16,863 nucleotides of DNA from Candidatus Woesebacteria bacterium (GTDB taxonomy: Bacteria > Patescibacteriota > Microgenomatia > UBA8517). The stretch spans positions 1 through 16,863 of the forward strand of contig JACOZU010000027.1 in assembly GCA_016181165.1 (NCBI GenBank), read 5' to 3'. The notes beneath the pieces were generated by a model, which was given only the letters and a program-made list of their open reading frames with translations, had not been told where the DNA came from and did not search any database. The translations under genes and the position numbers were made by a program. Numbering within the stretch: position 1 is the stretch's first letter; every line of letters starts with the position of its first letter. Below are positions 6,213-13,740 of the stretch, one piece after another.

Positions 6213-7172
6213 ATGAGAGAGCCAAAACAAAAAATGAAAGAATCTGTGAATTCAAAGGAATCCGTTCTGGCGTTTGAAAGATTTATCGTTTCGGAATATT
6301 TGAGATACGGCTCCGTCGACGAGATTCTTAGAGCAAATAGGTTCAAGAATTTAGGGGTTTCTTATCCGGGTATTTACCATATCCTCAAGAGGTGGGGAGT
6401 AGTCCGTTCCCTGGGAAGGGCAAGCCTTCCCTTGACGGAAACTCTGGAATTTCTGGTAAGAGCGATTGAGGGGAAAGTTCCCATCCAGACTCTCTATCGA
6501 AGAATGCCCCCGAGTTTTCGACCGACACTCGCGACCGTTCACCGGGTCTATAACGAAACAAAAAAGCTGGTCAAACAAGAAGTAGAGATTAAGGAGAGGA
6601 AAAGGATAAGAAGGGTAGGAACGGCCCTTGTTATTACACCGAGCTGGGACAGTCGCCAAATTCTGGTTGCCAGGGATGTTTCCCCGGCAAAGGGAGACAT
6701 CGGCAAACCCTATGGTTCTTTGTCTCTTCCTATGGGTTTTTCGAAAATGGGGGAAAGGGAGAAAGCCATCCTCAGGGTTCTTCAGCAAGAGGTCTTTACC
6801 GGCAAGCTTCTCGAAAGCCCGGCCGAATTCAATAAAAAAGCCTTAGGGTTTATCGATGGTTCGGAGCCATTTATGTTTATTGATATAGCCGATGTCAGGG
6901 TGGCCGTTTATCATCTTGAGCTTCCCCGAGAACTTTCGTCCCTTGAAAACTTTTCCAGTTTTAAACTAAAAAGCTTCAGATTCGAAAGAGTGGGGGAGGT
7001 GCTGATGATGAGCCAAAATAGGTATCTGCTAAGACTAGGGATAGAAGAAATCGCGACGGGGTATCTAAAATATCAAGAAAGACTGACGCAGGCTACATCC
7101 GAGCCTTTTTATATGGATTCGATATTTAACCGGAGACTGGCTCTACTTGTTGCTGAAGAAGAAGCGGTCTAA
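6213..7172 (+). CDS. Helix-turn-helix protein with a degenerate Nudix-like domain, candidate transcription regulator
   Basis: I do not recognise a named family. With the ATG at 6213 the protein has 319 residues. A TTG at 6153 would extend it into the previous gene and is less likely, since AAGGAAG at 6195-6201 fits the ATG. Residues about 18-66 and 75-115 look like two helix-turn-helix units (for example SVDEILRANRF then SYPGIYHILKRWG, and IQTLYRRM then TLATVHRVYNETKK). From about 133 a Nudix-like fold is suggested: strand GTALVITPS, then LPMGFSKMGE (172-181) and a helix R188-V-L-Q-Q-E193. The Nudix helix RExxEE thus keeps R and the last Glu but loses two metal ligands, so hydrolysis is doubtful and ligand sensing more likely. 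NrtR is a known Nudix-derived regulator, but with the domains in the opposite order. It follows the GT2-GtrA gene by 28 bases. Ligand and targets are unknown. Confidence 0.65.
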   Translation: MREPKQKMKESVNSKESVLAFERFIVSEYLRYGSVDEILRANRFKNLGVSYPGIYHILKRWGVVRSLGRASLPLTETLEFLVRAIEGKVPIQTLYRRMPPSFRPTLATVHRVYNETKKLVKQEVEIKERKRIRRVGTALVITPSWDSRQILVARDVSPAKGDIGKPYGSLSLPMGFSKMGEREKAILRVLQQEVFTGKLLESPAEFNKKALGFIDGSEPFMFIDIADVRVAVYHLELPRELSSLENFSSFKLKSFRFERVGEVLMMSQNRYLLRLGIEEIATGYLKYQERLTQATSEPFYMDSIFNRRLALLVAEEEAV

Positions 7173-7509
7173 ATTTGGAGCCGTAGATTATTAGTCCTCG
7201 CCTGGGATCGCCGGCAATCCTCAATTTCCTTGTCACCTCCTCGACAGGCATTCCGATTTTGACCTTGTAGCGCATCACCGACCTTATTTCTCCGTCTATC
7301 TCTTTTGGGACCCATTCCTGTTCCAAATCCGTCAACCCGGCAGTAACTAGAGGCCCTTCTTCTAGCCTTACTAGGGCGACCACATAAGGCTCAAACTCTT
7401 TAAATCCCTCGGGTGCCTCGTAAACGGTCGTAAAAGAATAGACTCTGCCTCGACCGCTAAACCGGTAAGCCTCTTCTTTAAATACGCGTGGGGTAAGCTC
7501 CGTCCTCAT
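7126..7509 (-). CDS. DUF35 OB-fold protein (acyl-CoA/thiolase-associated type)
   Basis: The 127 residues match the OB-fold half of DUF35 proteins, with SGRGRVYSFTTVYEAPEGF (18-36), PYVVALVRLEEGP (41-53), VKIGMPVEEV (83-92) and the ending GLIIYGSKFRP (105-115), which resembles archaeal members (VIVYGYKFRP). In archaea such proteins bridge acetoacetyl-CoA thiolase and HMG-CoA synthase in the mevalonate pathway. No thiolase or synthase lies in this window, so the partner is unknown. The zinc-ribbon that normally precedes the OB fold is absent from this chain. A remnant appears encoded by the overlapping upstream gene. Its 3' end overlaps the convergent HTH-Nudix gene by 47 bases. Confidence 0.75.
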   Translation of the reverse strand: MRTELTPRVFKEEAYRFSGRGRVYSFTTVYEAPEGFKEFEPYVVALVRLEEGPLVTAGLTDLEQEWVPKEIDGEIRSVMRYKVKIGMPVEEVTRKLRIAGDPRRGLIIYGSKFRPLLLQQQVEPVSG

Positions 7510-7751
7510 GCAGAGATTTCTTCTTCGGCGTGAATTTCCAGAGGCAGAGCACTTTCCTCGGGTGGCGCTTGGTAAATTATTCTTCCTTCAAAAGGGTCCT
7601 CGTCATGATGAAGGCCATTAGGCCGAGCTTCAACCCAATTTGAGCTCCCCGGTAGTTTAAATTGGACCGTACCGTCTTCCAGTTCTCTCCTTGTGCCGGT
7701 GAGGCGCAACCGATGCTCCCTCAAGCGCCAATGGCGGGCTATTTCGTGCAT
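7506..7751 (-). CDS. Small protein resembling a cysteine-less DUF35 N-terminal segment
   Basis: This 81-residue protein begins MHEIARHWRLREHRLRLTG, like the helical start of DUF35 proteins (RFWRELPQRYRLIG), which is normally followed by a CxxC zinc ribbon. Here TRRELEDGTVQFKLP stands where the ribbon should be and neither this chain nor its partner has a single cysteine. The rest (PNGLHHDEDPFEG and an acidic tail) I cannot assign. It ends in a four-base ATGA overlap with the OB-fold gene, so the two are likely translated together and may form one split protein. The assignment rests on context and a short resemblance. Confidence 0.5.
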   Translation of the reverse strand: MHEIARHWRLREHRLRLTGTRRELEDGTVQFKLPGSSNWVEARPNGLHHDEDPFEGRIIYQAPPEESALPLEIHAEEEISA

Positions 7752-7758
7752 GGTAAGA

Positions 7759-7764
7759 ATTGTA
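7759..7764 (-). promoter_or_regulatory. Possible -10 element before the DUF35 gene pair
   Basis: TACAAT (five of six matches) on the minus strand lies seven bases before the ATG at 7751, in the 44-base gap after the PIG-V-like gene. No good -35 is seen. If used, it would give a leaderless transcript. Confidence 0.25.
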
Positions 7765-7795
7765 TCGCCCTAACGCTATCAAAAACTATCAGCTT

Positions 7796-8953
7796 TTAGA
7801 GGAAGGGGGCCCAGTTAGAAATCGGCATGACGGATTGGGCAATGAAGGCAAGAGAAAAAAGGTAAATCGGAAGTATCAGTAGAAGAAAGACCTTCTTGAA
7901 ATCCTTTTTTATCAGAGTTTGGTTAAAAGCGACAAAGAGAAAAGGCACAATCGGAAGGGCGTACCTGATTAAATCCCGGTGAGAAACAAAAAGGATGGAG
8001 AAAAAGAAAATTCCCACAAAAGTAGCTAGCTCGTACCTTTTTTGTCTAAGTAGCTTAAGAAGACCCAGGGCTCCAAAAAGATAGACAAAGACAATTTCTT
8101 CAAGCCAGGCGGTTCCTACCCAGGGGGAGGAGAAGTTAAATATTGAAAATGGCGGGAAAAAAAGATGAATGTTGTCGCCCGAGTGAAAATAGGCCAAAAA
8201 GTCGTTGAAGGTAAATTGATAAAAGACAAAAACGCCTAAGACGGAAAGGGGAATAAGAAAGATGGGATAAGCCCTATCGATTTTAGTCAGTTTGAGCCAG
8301 GTGGCGACGGGAGAAAAAACGAGTCTTCTAATATGGGGGACAATTAAGTATAAGAAATAAGAAGCAAAAAGAAGAATACCCGGAGATTTGGTGGCCGCCG
8401 CCACCATCCCCCAAATTCCTGCCCGCCAGTACTTTTCTCTTTGGAAATAATACATGGAGGCAATAATGCTGGCGACAAAAAGCGGCTCCGCACTTCCGAC
8501 CGAGCGGACAATTAACCACCTTGCGGGGAGTACTGCAAAAACGGCCGTCAGCCAGAGCGCGCCCTCAGTTTTAACATAACGCCTGATTAGACGGTTGAAA
8601 AAGTAAAGTGCCAAAAAAGAAGAGACTAAAGTGACAAAAAGCATTGCATAAGGATAGCCCAAGATAAAAGAGAAGAGCCTGATGGCAAGAGGGAAAAGGG
8701 GAAAGTGAGCCGCGTAATATTCCAAAGGCAAAGGAAAAGAGTAGTTTAGCCCTATCTGTTCAAGGTTATAGAGAGTTTTGGCAACCACCAAAAATAAGGG
8801 ACCGTCGTAGTTGGCCACCACCACCGCCATCCCGTCTTGAGGCAGGGGTATTCCCCAAAAGCTTTTGAGCTTAAATACGAAAGGAATCCAAATTAATAAG
8901 GTCGGGACAAGGGATAGAAGCAAAATTAGAAGGAATCTCTTGACTTTTGTCAT
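7796..8953 (-). CDS. PIG-V-like membrane mannosyltransferase (GT-C fold)
   Basis: This 385-residue protein has about nine or more hydrophobic segments. An early loop carries ANYDGPLF (47-54), with the Asp expected of GT-C enzymes. Later come HFPLFPLAIR (83-92), SVGSAEPLF (151-159) and AAATKSPG (185-192), which resemble the PIG-V signatures FFPLYP, SxESLF and ATRxxG. PIG-V enzymes add mannose from a polyprenyl-phosphate donor on the outer membrane face. Here the acceptor is unknown. The gene is divergent from the GT2 operon at 9029 and precedes the DUF35 pair by 44 bases on the same strand. Confidence 0.72.
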   Translation of the reverse strand: MTKVKRFLLILLLSLVPTLLIWIPFVFKLKSFWGIPLPQDGMAVVVANYDGPLFLVVAKTLYNLEQIGLNYSFPLPLEYYAAHFPLFPLAIRLFSFILGYPYAMLFVTLVSSFLALYFFNRLIRRYVKTEGALWLTAVFAVLPARWLIVRSVGSAEPLFVASIIASMYYFQREKYWRAGIWGMVAAATKSPGILLFASYFLYLIVPHIRRLVFSPVATWLKLTKIDRAYPIFLIPLSVLGVFVFYQFTFNDFLAYFHSGDNIHLFFPPFSIFNFSSPWVGTAWLEEIVFVYLFGALGLLKLLRQKRYELATFVGIFFFSILFVSHRDLIRYALPIVPFLFVAFNQTLIKKDFKKVFLLLILPIYLFSLAFIAQSVMPISNWAPFL

Positions 8954-8963
8954 CTGACTTTAA

Positions 8964-8991
8964 ATTATACCTTTTTCACGCTCTTTAACAA
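8964..8991 (-). promoter_or_regulatory. Promoter of the PIG-V-like gene
   Basis: On the minus strand TTGTTA (8991-8986) is followed after 16 bases by a perfect TATAAT (8969-8964), which ends 10 bases before the ATG at 8953. Transcription would begin about four bases before the start codon. Confidence 0.6.
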
Positions 8992-9010
8992 GATTTTTGG
9001 GGTCAAATTG

Positions 9011-9019
9011 TGTTAGACT
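9011..9019 (+). promoter_or_regulatory. Candidate extended -10 of the large glycosyltransferase operon
   Basis: TGT followed by TAGACT lies nine bases before the ATG at 9029. No clear -35 is present. The form TGnTAGAnT is the same as that upstream of the gene at 5021. Confidence 0.35.
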
Positions 9020-9028
9020 TTCAGGTAT

Positions 9029-9739
9029 ATGGCCAAAATAATCGATGAACTTTCGGTCTTTTTTCCGACCTATAACGAGGAAACGAGCATTAAAAATACG
9101 GTTGGGGCGGCGAAAAAAGTCTTTCTGGGAATTGCCGATAGGTGGGAAATAATCGTTGTCAACGACGGCTCCAACGATAGGACCGGAGAAATTGCCGGGA
9201 AATTAAGCGAAAAGGATAAAAGAATTCGAGTCATCAACCATGCATCCAACCGCGGCTATGGTGCGGCCCTAAAAAGCGGTTTTTATAACTCTCAATATTC
9301 TTGGATAGCTTTTACCGATTCGGATGGGCAGTTTGATTTTTCGGAAATCACCAATTTTATAGAAAAACAAAGAAATACCGGCGCCGACCTGGTAATAGGC
9401 TTTTACAAAAAAAGAAAAGTCTCAACATATAAGATTCTTACCAGCAGACTCTGGGAACTCCTTGTTTCCGTCTTGTTTGGACTTAAAGTCAAAGACATCG
9501 ACTGCGGCTTTAAATTTATTTCCAAAGAGGTAATCAAGACGATTCCGAGACTTGAAAGCGAAAGGGGCGCGTTCATTTCAAGCGAACTTTTGATAAAAGC
9601 CAGGAAAAGCGGTTTTAAAATTGTCGAAATTCCCGTCACCCATTATCCTCGAACGAAGGGGGCGGGGACAGGCAGAAAATTAAACGTGATTATCAAAAGT
9701 TTCGTGGATTTGTTGAAACTATGGAAAAAATTGCGCTAA
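9029..9739 (+). CDS. GT2 glycosyltransferase, dolichyl-phosphate-sugar synthase type
   Basis: At 236 residues this is a single-domain, soluble or peripheral GT2 enzyme. Motifs are FPTYNEETS (12-20), VVNDGSNDRT (43-52), NRGYGAALKSG (74-84), and the metal-binding TDSDGQF (96-102), followed by DCGFKF around residue 158. This pattern fits transfer of a sugar from a nucleotide donor to polyprenyl phosphate. It opens the long plus-strand operon and overlaps the next gene by 19 bases, so it plausibly supplies the lipid-linked donor for the membrane GT39 enzymes that follow. Confidence 0.85.
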   Translation: MAKIIDELSVFFPTYNEETSIKNTVGAAKKVFLGIADRWEIIVVNDGSNDRTGEIAGKLSEKDKRIRVINHASNRGYGAALKSGFYNSQYSWIAFTDSDGQFDFSEITNFIEKQRNTGADLVIGFYKKRKVSTYKILTSRLWELLVSVLFGLKVKDIDCGFKFISKEVIKTIPRLESERGAFISSELLIKARKSGFKIVEIPVTHYPRTKGAGTGRKLNVIIKSFVDLLKLWKKLR

Positions 9740-11256
9740 AAATTAAAAATTGGGTTAGACAAAACCCCAAAGAAGCAATAATTCTTGGGGTCATCCTTCT
9801 TTTTGCCGCCTTTCTTAGGCTTTACAGAATTTCGGAATACATGACTTTTTTGGGAGACGAAGGCAGGGATGCAATTATTGTTAGACGCCTTCTTGTTAAT
9901 TTTGACCCGATTTTGATTGGCCCCGGTACTTCCATTGGCAATATGTATTTGGGGCCGCTCTACTATTATCTGATGGCGCCCGCCTTATTTTTGGCTAATT
10001 ATTCGCCGGTTGGTCCCTCTGTCCAGATTGCTCTCTTGGGGGTAGGTACGACATTTTTTATTTGGTATATCGCCAGAGTTTGGTTTGGGAAGACAGCCGG
10101 GATAATTGCCGCCCTTTTTTATGCGCTCGCCCCAACGGTCATTATTTATTCCCGTTCTTCCTGGAACCCCAACATCATGCCATTTTTTTCGCTTCTGACC
10201 ATTTGGGGGACTGGGAAATTTTGGCAAGAGAGGAAATTTAGATGGCTTCCTGTCATCGGGATGGGGGTGGCCTTTGCCCTTCAGTCTCACTACCTGGGAC
10301 TGCTTTTAATTCCGGTGGTGGTCGTTTTTTGGCTTTCAACTTTCTTTAAAATCAGGAAATCCGAGAGTGTCCGCCATTTTGTTAGACAGACCATCTACGG
10401 GATAATTCTTTTTCTGGCTCTGATGTCTCCAATTGTCATTTTTGATGCCAGACACGGGTGGAGAAATTTTGCCGCCATGAGAACTTTCTTTACCGAAAGG
10501 CAGACAACCGTTTCCGCCCGCCCGTGGAAGGCAATCCCTAAGATTCCCAAACTTTCTTACGATATTACAACAAGACTGGTGGCCGGCAAGAACGAGACCG
10601 CAGGGAAAATAACTTTTGTAACGATAATCGTTTTGTCCATTTTTGTTTTCGCAAAAAGAAACTCTCTAAAAGATAAAACCAGAGACGCCTTTGGCCTCCT
10701 TTCCGTCTGGCTTGCCGTGGCGCTTATTGGCCTTGGTCTATATAAACAGGAAATTTATGACCACTATTATGGATTTTTCTTTAGTGCTCCCTTCCTCCTT
10801 TTAGGAGGAATATCGCAGTACATAGTACAGAGTACAAAGGATATAGGGAAAATTGCATTGTTCGTAGTTCTTGGTTTATTGTTCTTTGTAAATTTGCAAA
10901 ATTCACCGTTGAAGTATCCTCCAAACCGGCAATTACAACGAAGTATTGAAGTAGCTAAAAAGATTGAGCAGGAAGTGGGGAAAGAAAAATTTAATTTGGC
11001 GGTTATCGCCGAAAGGAACTACGAAGACGGCTATCAGTATTTTTTGGAAAAAAGACAAGCCCCGGTTATTGATATCGATGCCCAAAGACCAGAAACAGTC
11101 ACTAATCAGCTTTTTGTCGTTTGCGAGCTGCCGAAAGAGAAATGCCAGCCAACAACAAGTCCTAAAGCGGAGGTTGCAAACTTTGGCTGGAGTAAGATAG
11201 CAGGAGAATGGGAAGTTTTTGGGGTCACCGTGTATAAATTGGTTCACTCCGATTAA
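9721..11256 (+). CDS. GT39/PMT-like membrane glycosyltransferase, paralog 1
   Basis: This 511-residue GT-C protein has about ten or more hydrophobic segments. The first outer loop carries GDEGRDA with D46-E47, the acidic pair typical of PMT/ArnT enzymes. GPLYYYLMAP (78-87) and FDARHGW (241-247) are shared in form with the two paralogs downstream. The C-terminal 90 residues are soluble. These enzymes use polyprenyl-phosphate sugars to glycosylate proteins, lipids or polymers on the outer face. The start ATG lies inside the end of the preceding GT2 gene. The stop codon sits in the loop of a perfect inverted repeat. Confidence 0.82.
   Translation: MEKIALKIKNWVRQNPKEAIILGVILLFAAFLRLYRISEYMTFLGDEGRDAIIVRRLLVNFDPILIGPGTSIGNMYLGPLYYYLMAPALFLANYSPVGPSVQIALLGVGTTFFIWYIARVWFGKTAGIIAALFYALAPTVIIYSRSSWNPNIMPFFSLLTIWGTGKFWQERKFRWLPVIGMGVAFALQSHYLGLLLIPVVVVFWLSTFFKIRKSESVRHFVRQTIYGIILFLALMSPIVIFDARHGWRNFAAMRTFFTERQTTVSARPWKAIPKIPKLSYDITTRLVAGKNETAGKITFVTIIVLSIFVFAKRNSLKDKTRDAFGLLSVWLAVALIGLGLYKQEIYDHYYGFFFSAPFLLLGGISQYIVQSTKDIGKIALFVVLGLLFFVNLQNSPLKYPPNRQLQRSIEVAKKIEQEVGKEKFNLAVIAERNYEDGYQYFLEKRQAPVIDIDAQRPETVTNQLFVVCELPKEKCQPTTSPKAEVANFGWSKIAGEWEVFGVTVYKLVHSD
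10817..10837 (+). repeat. Three tandem 7-base units (AGTACAN) inside the GT39 gene
   Basis: AGTACAT, AGTACAG and AGTACAA follow each other directly. A unit of seven is not a multiple of three, so gain or loss of one copy would shift the frame of the glycosyltransferase. Three copies is few, and it may be chance. Confidence 0.4.
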
Positions 11257-11264
11257 ATCGGAGT
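11246..11264. repeat. 19-base palindrome around the stop codon of GT39 paralog 1
   Basis: ACTCCGATTAAATCGGAGT is a perfect inverted repeat about a central A, with the TAA stop at its centre. It shares the 13-base core CCGATTAAATCGG with a second palindrome at 15748-15762. No run of T follows it, so it is not a standard terminator. Confidence 0.65.
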
Positions 11265-11273
11265 TCATACAAA

Positions 11274-12263
11274 ATGAATTACCCACTTTCAAAAAAAATA
11301 CTAGAAGAGATAAAGAAGGCAAACAAAATTCTTGTTAATTGTCATCGAAGCCCGGACGCGGATAGTGCCGGTAGCGCCCTTGCACTATATGAAGTCCTTG
11401 CGTCTTTCGCCAAAGACGTAAAAGTAATCTGCCCCGATAAATTACCCGAAGACTTAAAGTTTCTTCCGTTTTCGGAAAAGGTCGAAAAGATTGATTTTGA
11501 GAAATTCGACTTTACACCTTACGACCTTTTTATCGTCCTTGATTCCAGAAATGCTGCCATGGTGACAAAAAAGAGGGATATGCCGTTGCCAAAAAATAAG
11601 AAAATTGTCATCGACCACCATAAAACAAATGAGTCGTTTGCTGAAATAAATTTGGTCGATGATGAAATTTCTTCAACCGCGGAGCTTCTCTACGACATTT
11701 TTGAAGATTGGGGAACGGGTGTAACTAAGAGCGTTGCTCAAAACTTACTTACCGGAATTATTGCCGATACCGGAGTTTTTGCTTATTCGAAAGTTTCGGC
11801 AAGAACATTACAAATCGCCCTGTTCCTTATGGAGAAGGGGGCAGATAAAAACGAAATAATTTTGAACATTTTTAGATCTTATCCTTTTAACAAAGTTAAA
11901 TTCTGGGGAGAGATACTAAAAAGAATGGAATGGGACGAAGAGCATCATTTTGTTTGGTCGGCAGTGCCCTACGAGGTTTATAAAAACTTTGATAACCCGG
12001 CTAGTGCCAAGGCCTCGGCCGCGTCTCTTTTTGCACCAGTTATAAAGGGTACAAATTTCGGAATGATTATGGTTGAGGAAGAAAAGGGAATTTTATCGAT
12101 TAGTTTAAGAGGAAGAACCGACTTTGATGTGTCAAAAATTGCCGAGAAATTAGGTGGGGGTGGACACCTCTCTGCGGCGGGGGCTAAGCTCTACGAAAAA
12201 GATTTTGATGCTGCCGTTCTTAAAGTTCTTGAAACAGCCAGAAAGATTGTAAATGAAAATTAA
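11274..12263 (+). CDS. DHH-DHHA1 phosphoesterase, NrnA-like (oligoribonuclease/pAp phosphatase)
   Basis: NrnA-type enzymes degrade very short RNA or DNA oligomers (nanoRNA, linear dinucleotides) and dephosphorylate pAp. The 329-residue length fits. DHH motifs are NCHRSPDADSAGS (22-34, with H24, D28 and D30), VLDSR (88-92, D90), VIDHH (112-116) and the GIIADTG region (161-167). The DHHA1 substrate-binding motif GGGGH is at 294-298. It starts 17 bases after the GT39 stop and overlaps the next GT39 gene by 11 bases, so it is embedded in a glycosyltransferase operon without an obvious pathway link. It may act in RNA turnover as a housekeeping gene carried in the transcript. Confidence 0.87.
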   Translation: MNYPLSKKILEEIKKANKILVNCHRSPDADSAGSALALYEVLASFAKDVKVICPDKLPEDLKFLPFSEKVEKIDFEKFDFTPYDLFIVLDSRNAAMVTKKRDMPLPKNKKIVIDHHKTNESFAEINLVDDEISSTAELLYDIFEDWGTGVTKSVAQNLLTGIIADTGVFAYSKVSARTLQIALFLMEKGADKNEIILNIFRSYPFNKVKFWGEILKRMEWDEEHHFVWSAVPYEVYKNFDNPASAKASAASLFAPVIKGTNFGMIMVEEEKGILSISLRGRTDFDVSKIAEKLGGGGHLSAAGAKLYEKDFDAAVLKVLETARKIVNEN

Positions 12264-13740
12264 AAATAAATCCCTACTTACTCCTGTTAATTTAATCATT
12301 GCAGTAGTACTTTTGGCTGCTTTTTTTCTCAGAGTCTATGGAATAGATGAACTTTTGGCTTTTCATTATGACCAAGGGAGAGACGCTTTGGTTATCTGGG
12401 ATTTATGGCACGAAGGGAAGCCCTTTTTGGTTGGGCCGACAACGGGTTTGGCGGGGATATTTAGAGGACCTTATTATTACTATTTAATCGCCCCATTTTA
12501 TTTTTTAGGAAAAGGAGACCCAATTTACCCAACCGTCTTTTTAATTTTGACAACGGTGGTAGCTATCTGGCTAATTTATCATCTGGGGACCAAAATTCAA
12601 GATAGAACGACCGGATTATTTGCAGCCATTTTGGCTTCTTTCTCCTTCTATATTGTCATGGCTTCGCGTTGGCTTTCTAACCCTACACCCATGATTCTTC
12701 TATCGATGGTCTTGGTTTGGGCAATGCTTAAGGTGACCGAAGGCAAGAAGTGGGGCTGGCCGATTATTTCCCTGGTTGCAGGGCTGTCTCTTTTCAATTT
12801 TGGTTCAGCCGGAGAGCTTTATTATTTTTTAGCAATTGCAATCTTTCTAGTTTGGCAGTGGAAGAGGCGGCCCGATTTAAAGAATCTGGCAATTTCCGTT
12901 TTACTCTTTGGCCTAACCTTTGCACCCCTGGTTTTATTCGATTTGAGACACGAAGGAATTCTAAGAAATAACATGCTTAAAACTTTTGTCGAGGAAAAAA
13001 GCTTTACCCTTCCGACAAAGTTTCTTTTGGAAAATAGAACCCAGTTTTATTACGACGTTTTTACAGACAAAATTTTTTGGTGGCGGGGAAAAATACAGAT
13101 TATAGTTTTCCTGGTTATTTTATCTGCCTTTATTTATCACTTCTCGGCTCTTATTAAAAGTAAAGGAGTCCGAATTTTGCTTATTTTACTGCTTTCCCCC
13201 ATGGTCGGACTTTATTTTTATCAGGGAAACTATACGGTTCTTTATGATTACTACATGACCGGTTATTATCTTATTTTTCTTTTGTTTGTAGCTATTTTAT
13301 TGAGGAAGATTTGGGAAATTCTCCCCGGAAAGATTTTTGTCATCTATTTTTTCTATCTATTTTTTGTCAATAATTATGAGCCTCTAAAATTTAAACTTTC
13401 GGATAACTTAGCTGGACCCCAAAGTATTGGGTATTTAAATCAGAGACAGGCGATCGGCTGGATTTATAATGATGCGGGTACCTCTTCTTTTAATGTGGAC
13501 GTCTATGTTCCTCCTGTAATTCCATATTCTTACGACTATTTGTTTAAGTGGTACGGGGGAAGTAGATATGCGCGCCTACCGGCAGAGAGCAGGGTTCCTC
13601 TACTTTATACTTTGTATGAAGTAGACCCATCTCATCCGGAAAGGCTTGAAGCTTGGTTGGCAAGACAAAAAGGAATAGGCGAGGTCCTTTATAAGGAGAA
13701 ATTCGGAGGAATTAGCGTGGAAAGAAGGGACAGGCTGTGA
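12253..13740 (+). CDS. GT39/PMT-like membrane glycosyltransferase, paralog 2
   Basis: A 495-residue multi-spanning protein with the same plan as its neighbours: a first helix, then YDQGRDA with D40-Q41, GPYYYYLIAP (72-81) and FDLRHEG (229-235), followed by more helices and a soluble tail of about 90 residues. The second acidic residue of the usual D-E pair is glutamine here, which may change chemistry or metal use. The start lies inside the end of the nrnA-like gene and the stop overlaps the next start (GTGA). Donor and acceptor sugars are unknown. Confidence 0.8.
   Translation: MKIKNKSLLTPVNLIIAVVLLAAFFLRVYGIDELLAFHYDQGRDALVIWDLWHEGKPFLVGPTTGLAGIFRGPYYYYLIAPFYFLGKGDPIYPTVFLILTTVVAIWLIYHLGTKIQDRTTGLFAAILASFSFYIVMASRWLSNPTPMILLSMVLVWAMLKVTEGKKWGWPIISLVAGLSLFNFGSAGELYYFLAIAIFLVWQWKRRPDLKNLAISVLLFGLTFAPLVLFDLRHEGILRNNMLKTFVEEKSFTLPTKFLLENRTQFYYDVFTDKIFWWRGKIQIIVFLVILSAFIYHFSALIKSKGVRILLILLLSPMVGLYFYQGNYTVLYDYYMTGYYLIFLLFVAILLRKIWEILPGKIFVIYFFYLFFVNNYEPLKFKLSDNLAGPQSIGYLNQRQAIGWIYNDAGTSSFNVDVYVPPVIPYSYDYLFKWYGGSRYARLPAESRVPLLYTLYEVDPSHPERLEAWLARQKGIGEVLYKEKFGGISVERRDRL

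Noticed and set aside
7967..7985. GATTAAATC followed by CCGG, considered as a third copy of the palindromic element.
   Set aside because: Only nine bases match and the arms do not pair beyond them, so chance is likely.
12000..12035. Alanine/serine-rich NPASAKASAAS segment in the NrnA-like protein, encoded by GC-rich, partly palindromic DNA, considered as another inserted repeat.
   Set aside because: The flanking protein sequence seems to align without a gap with what I remember of relatives, and the palindrome has a mismatch, so an insertion cannot be supported.
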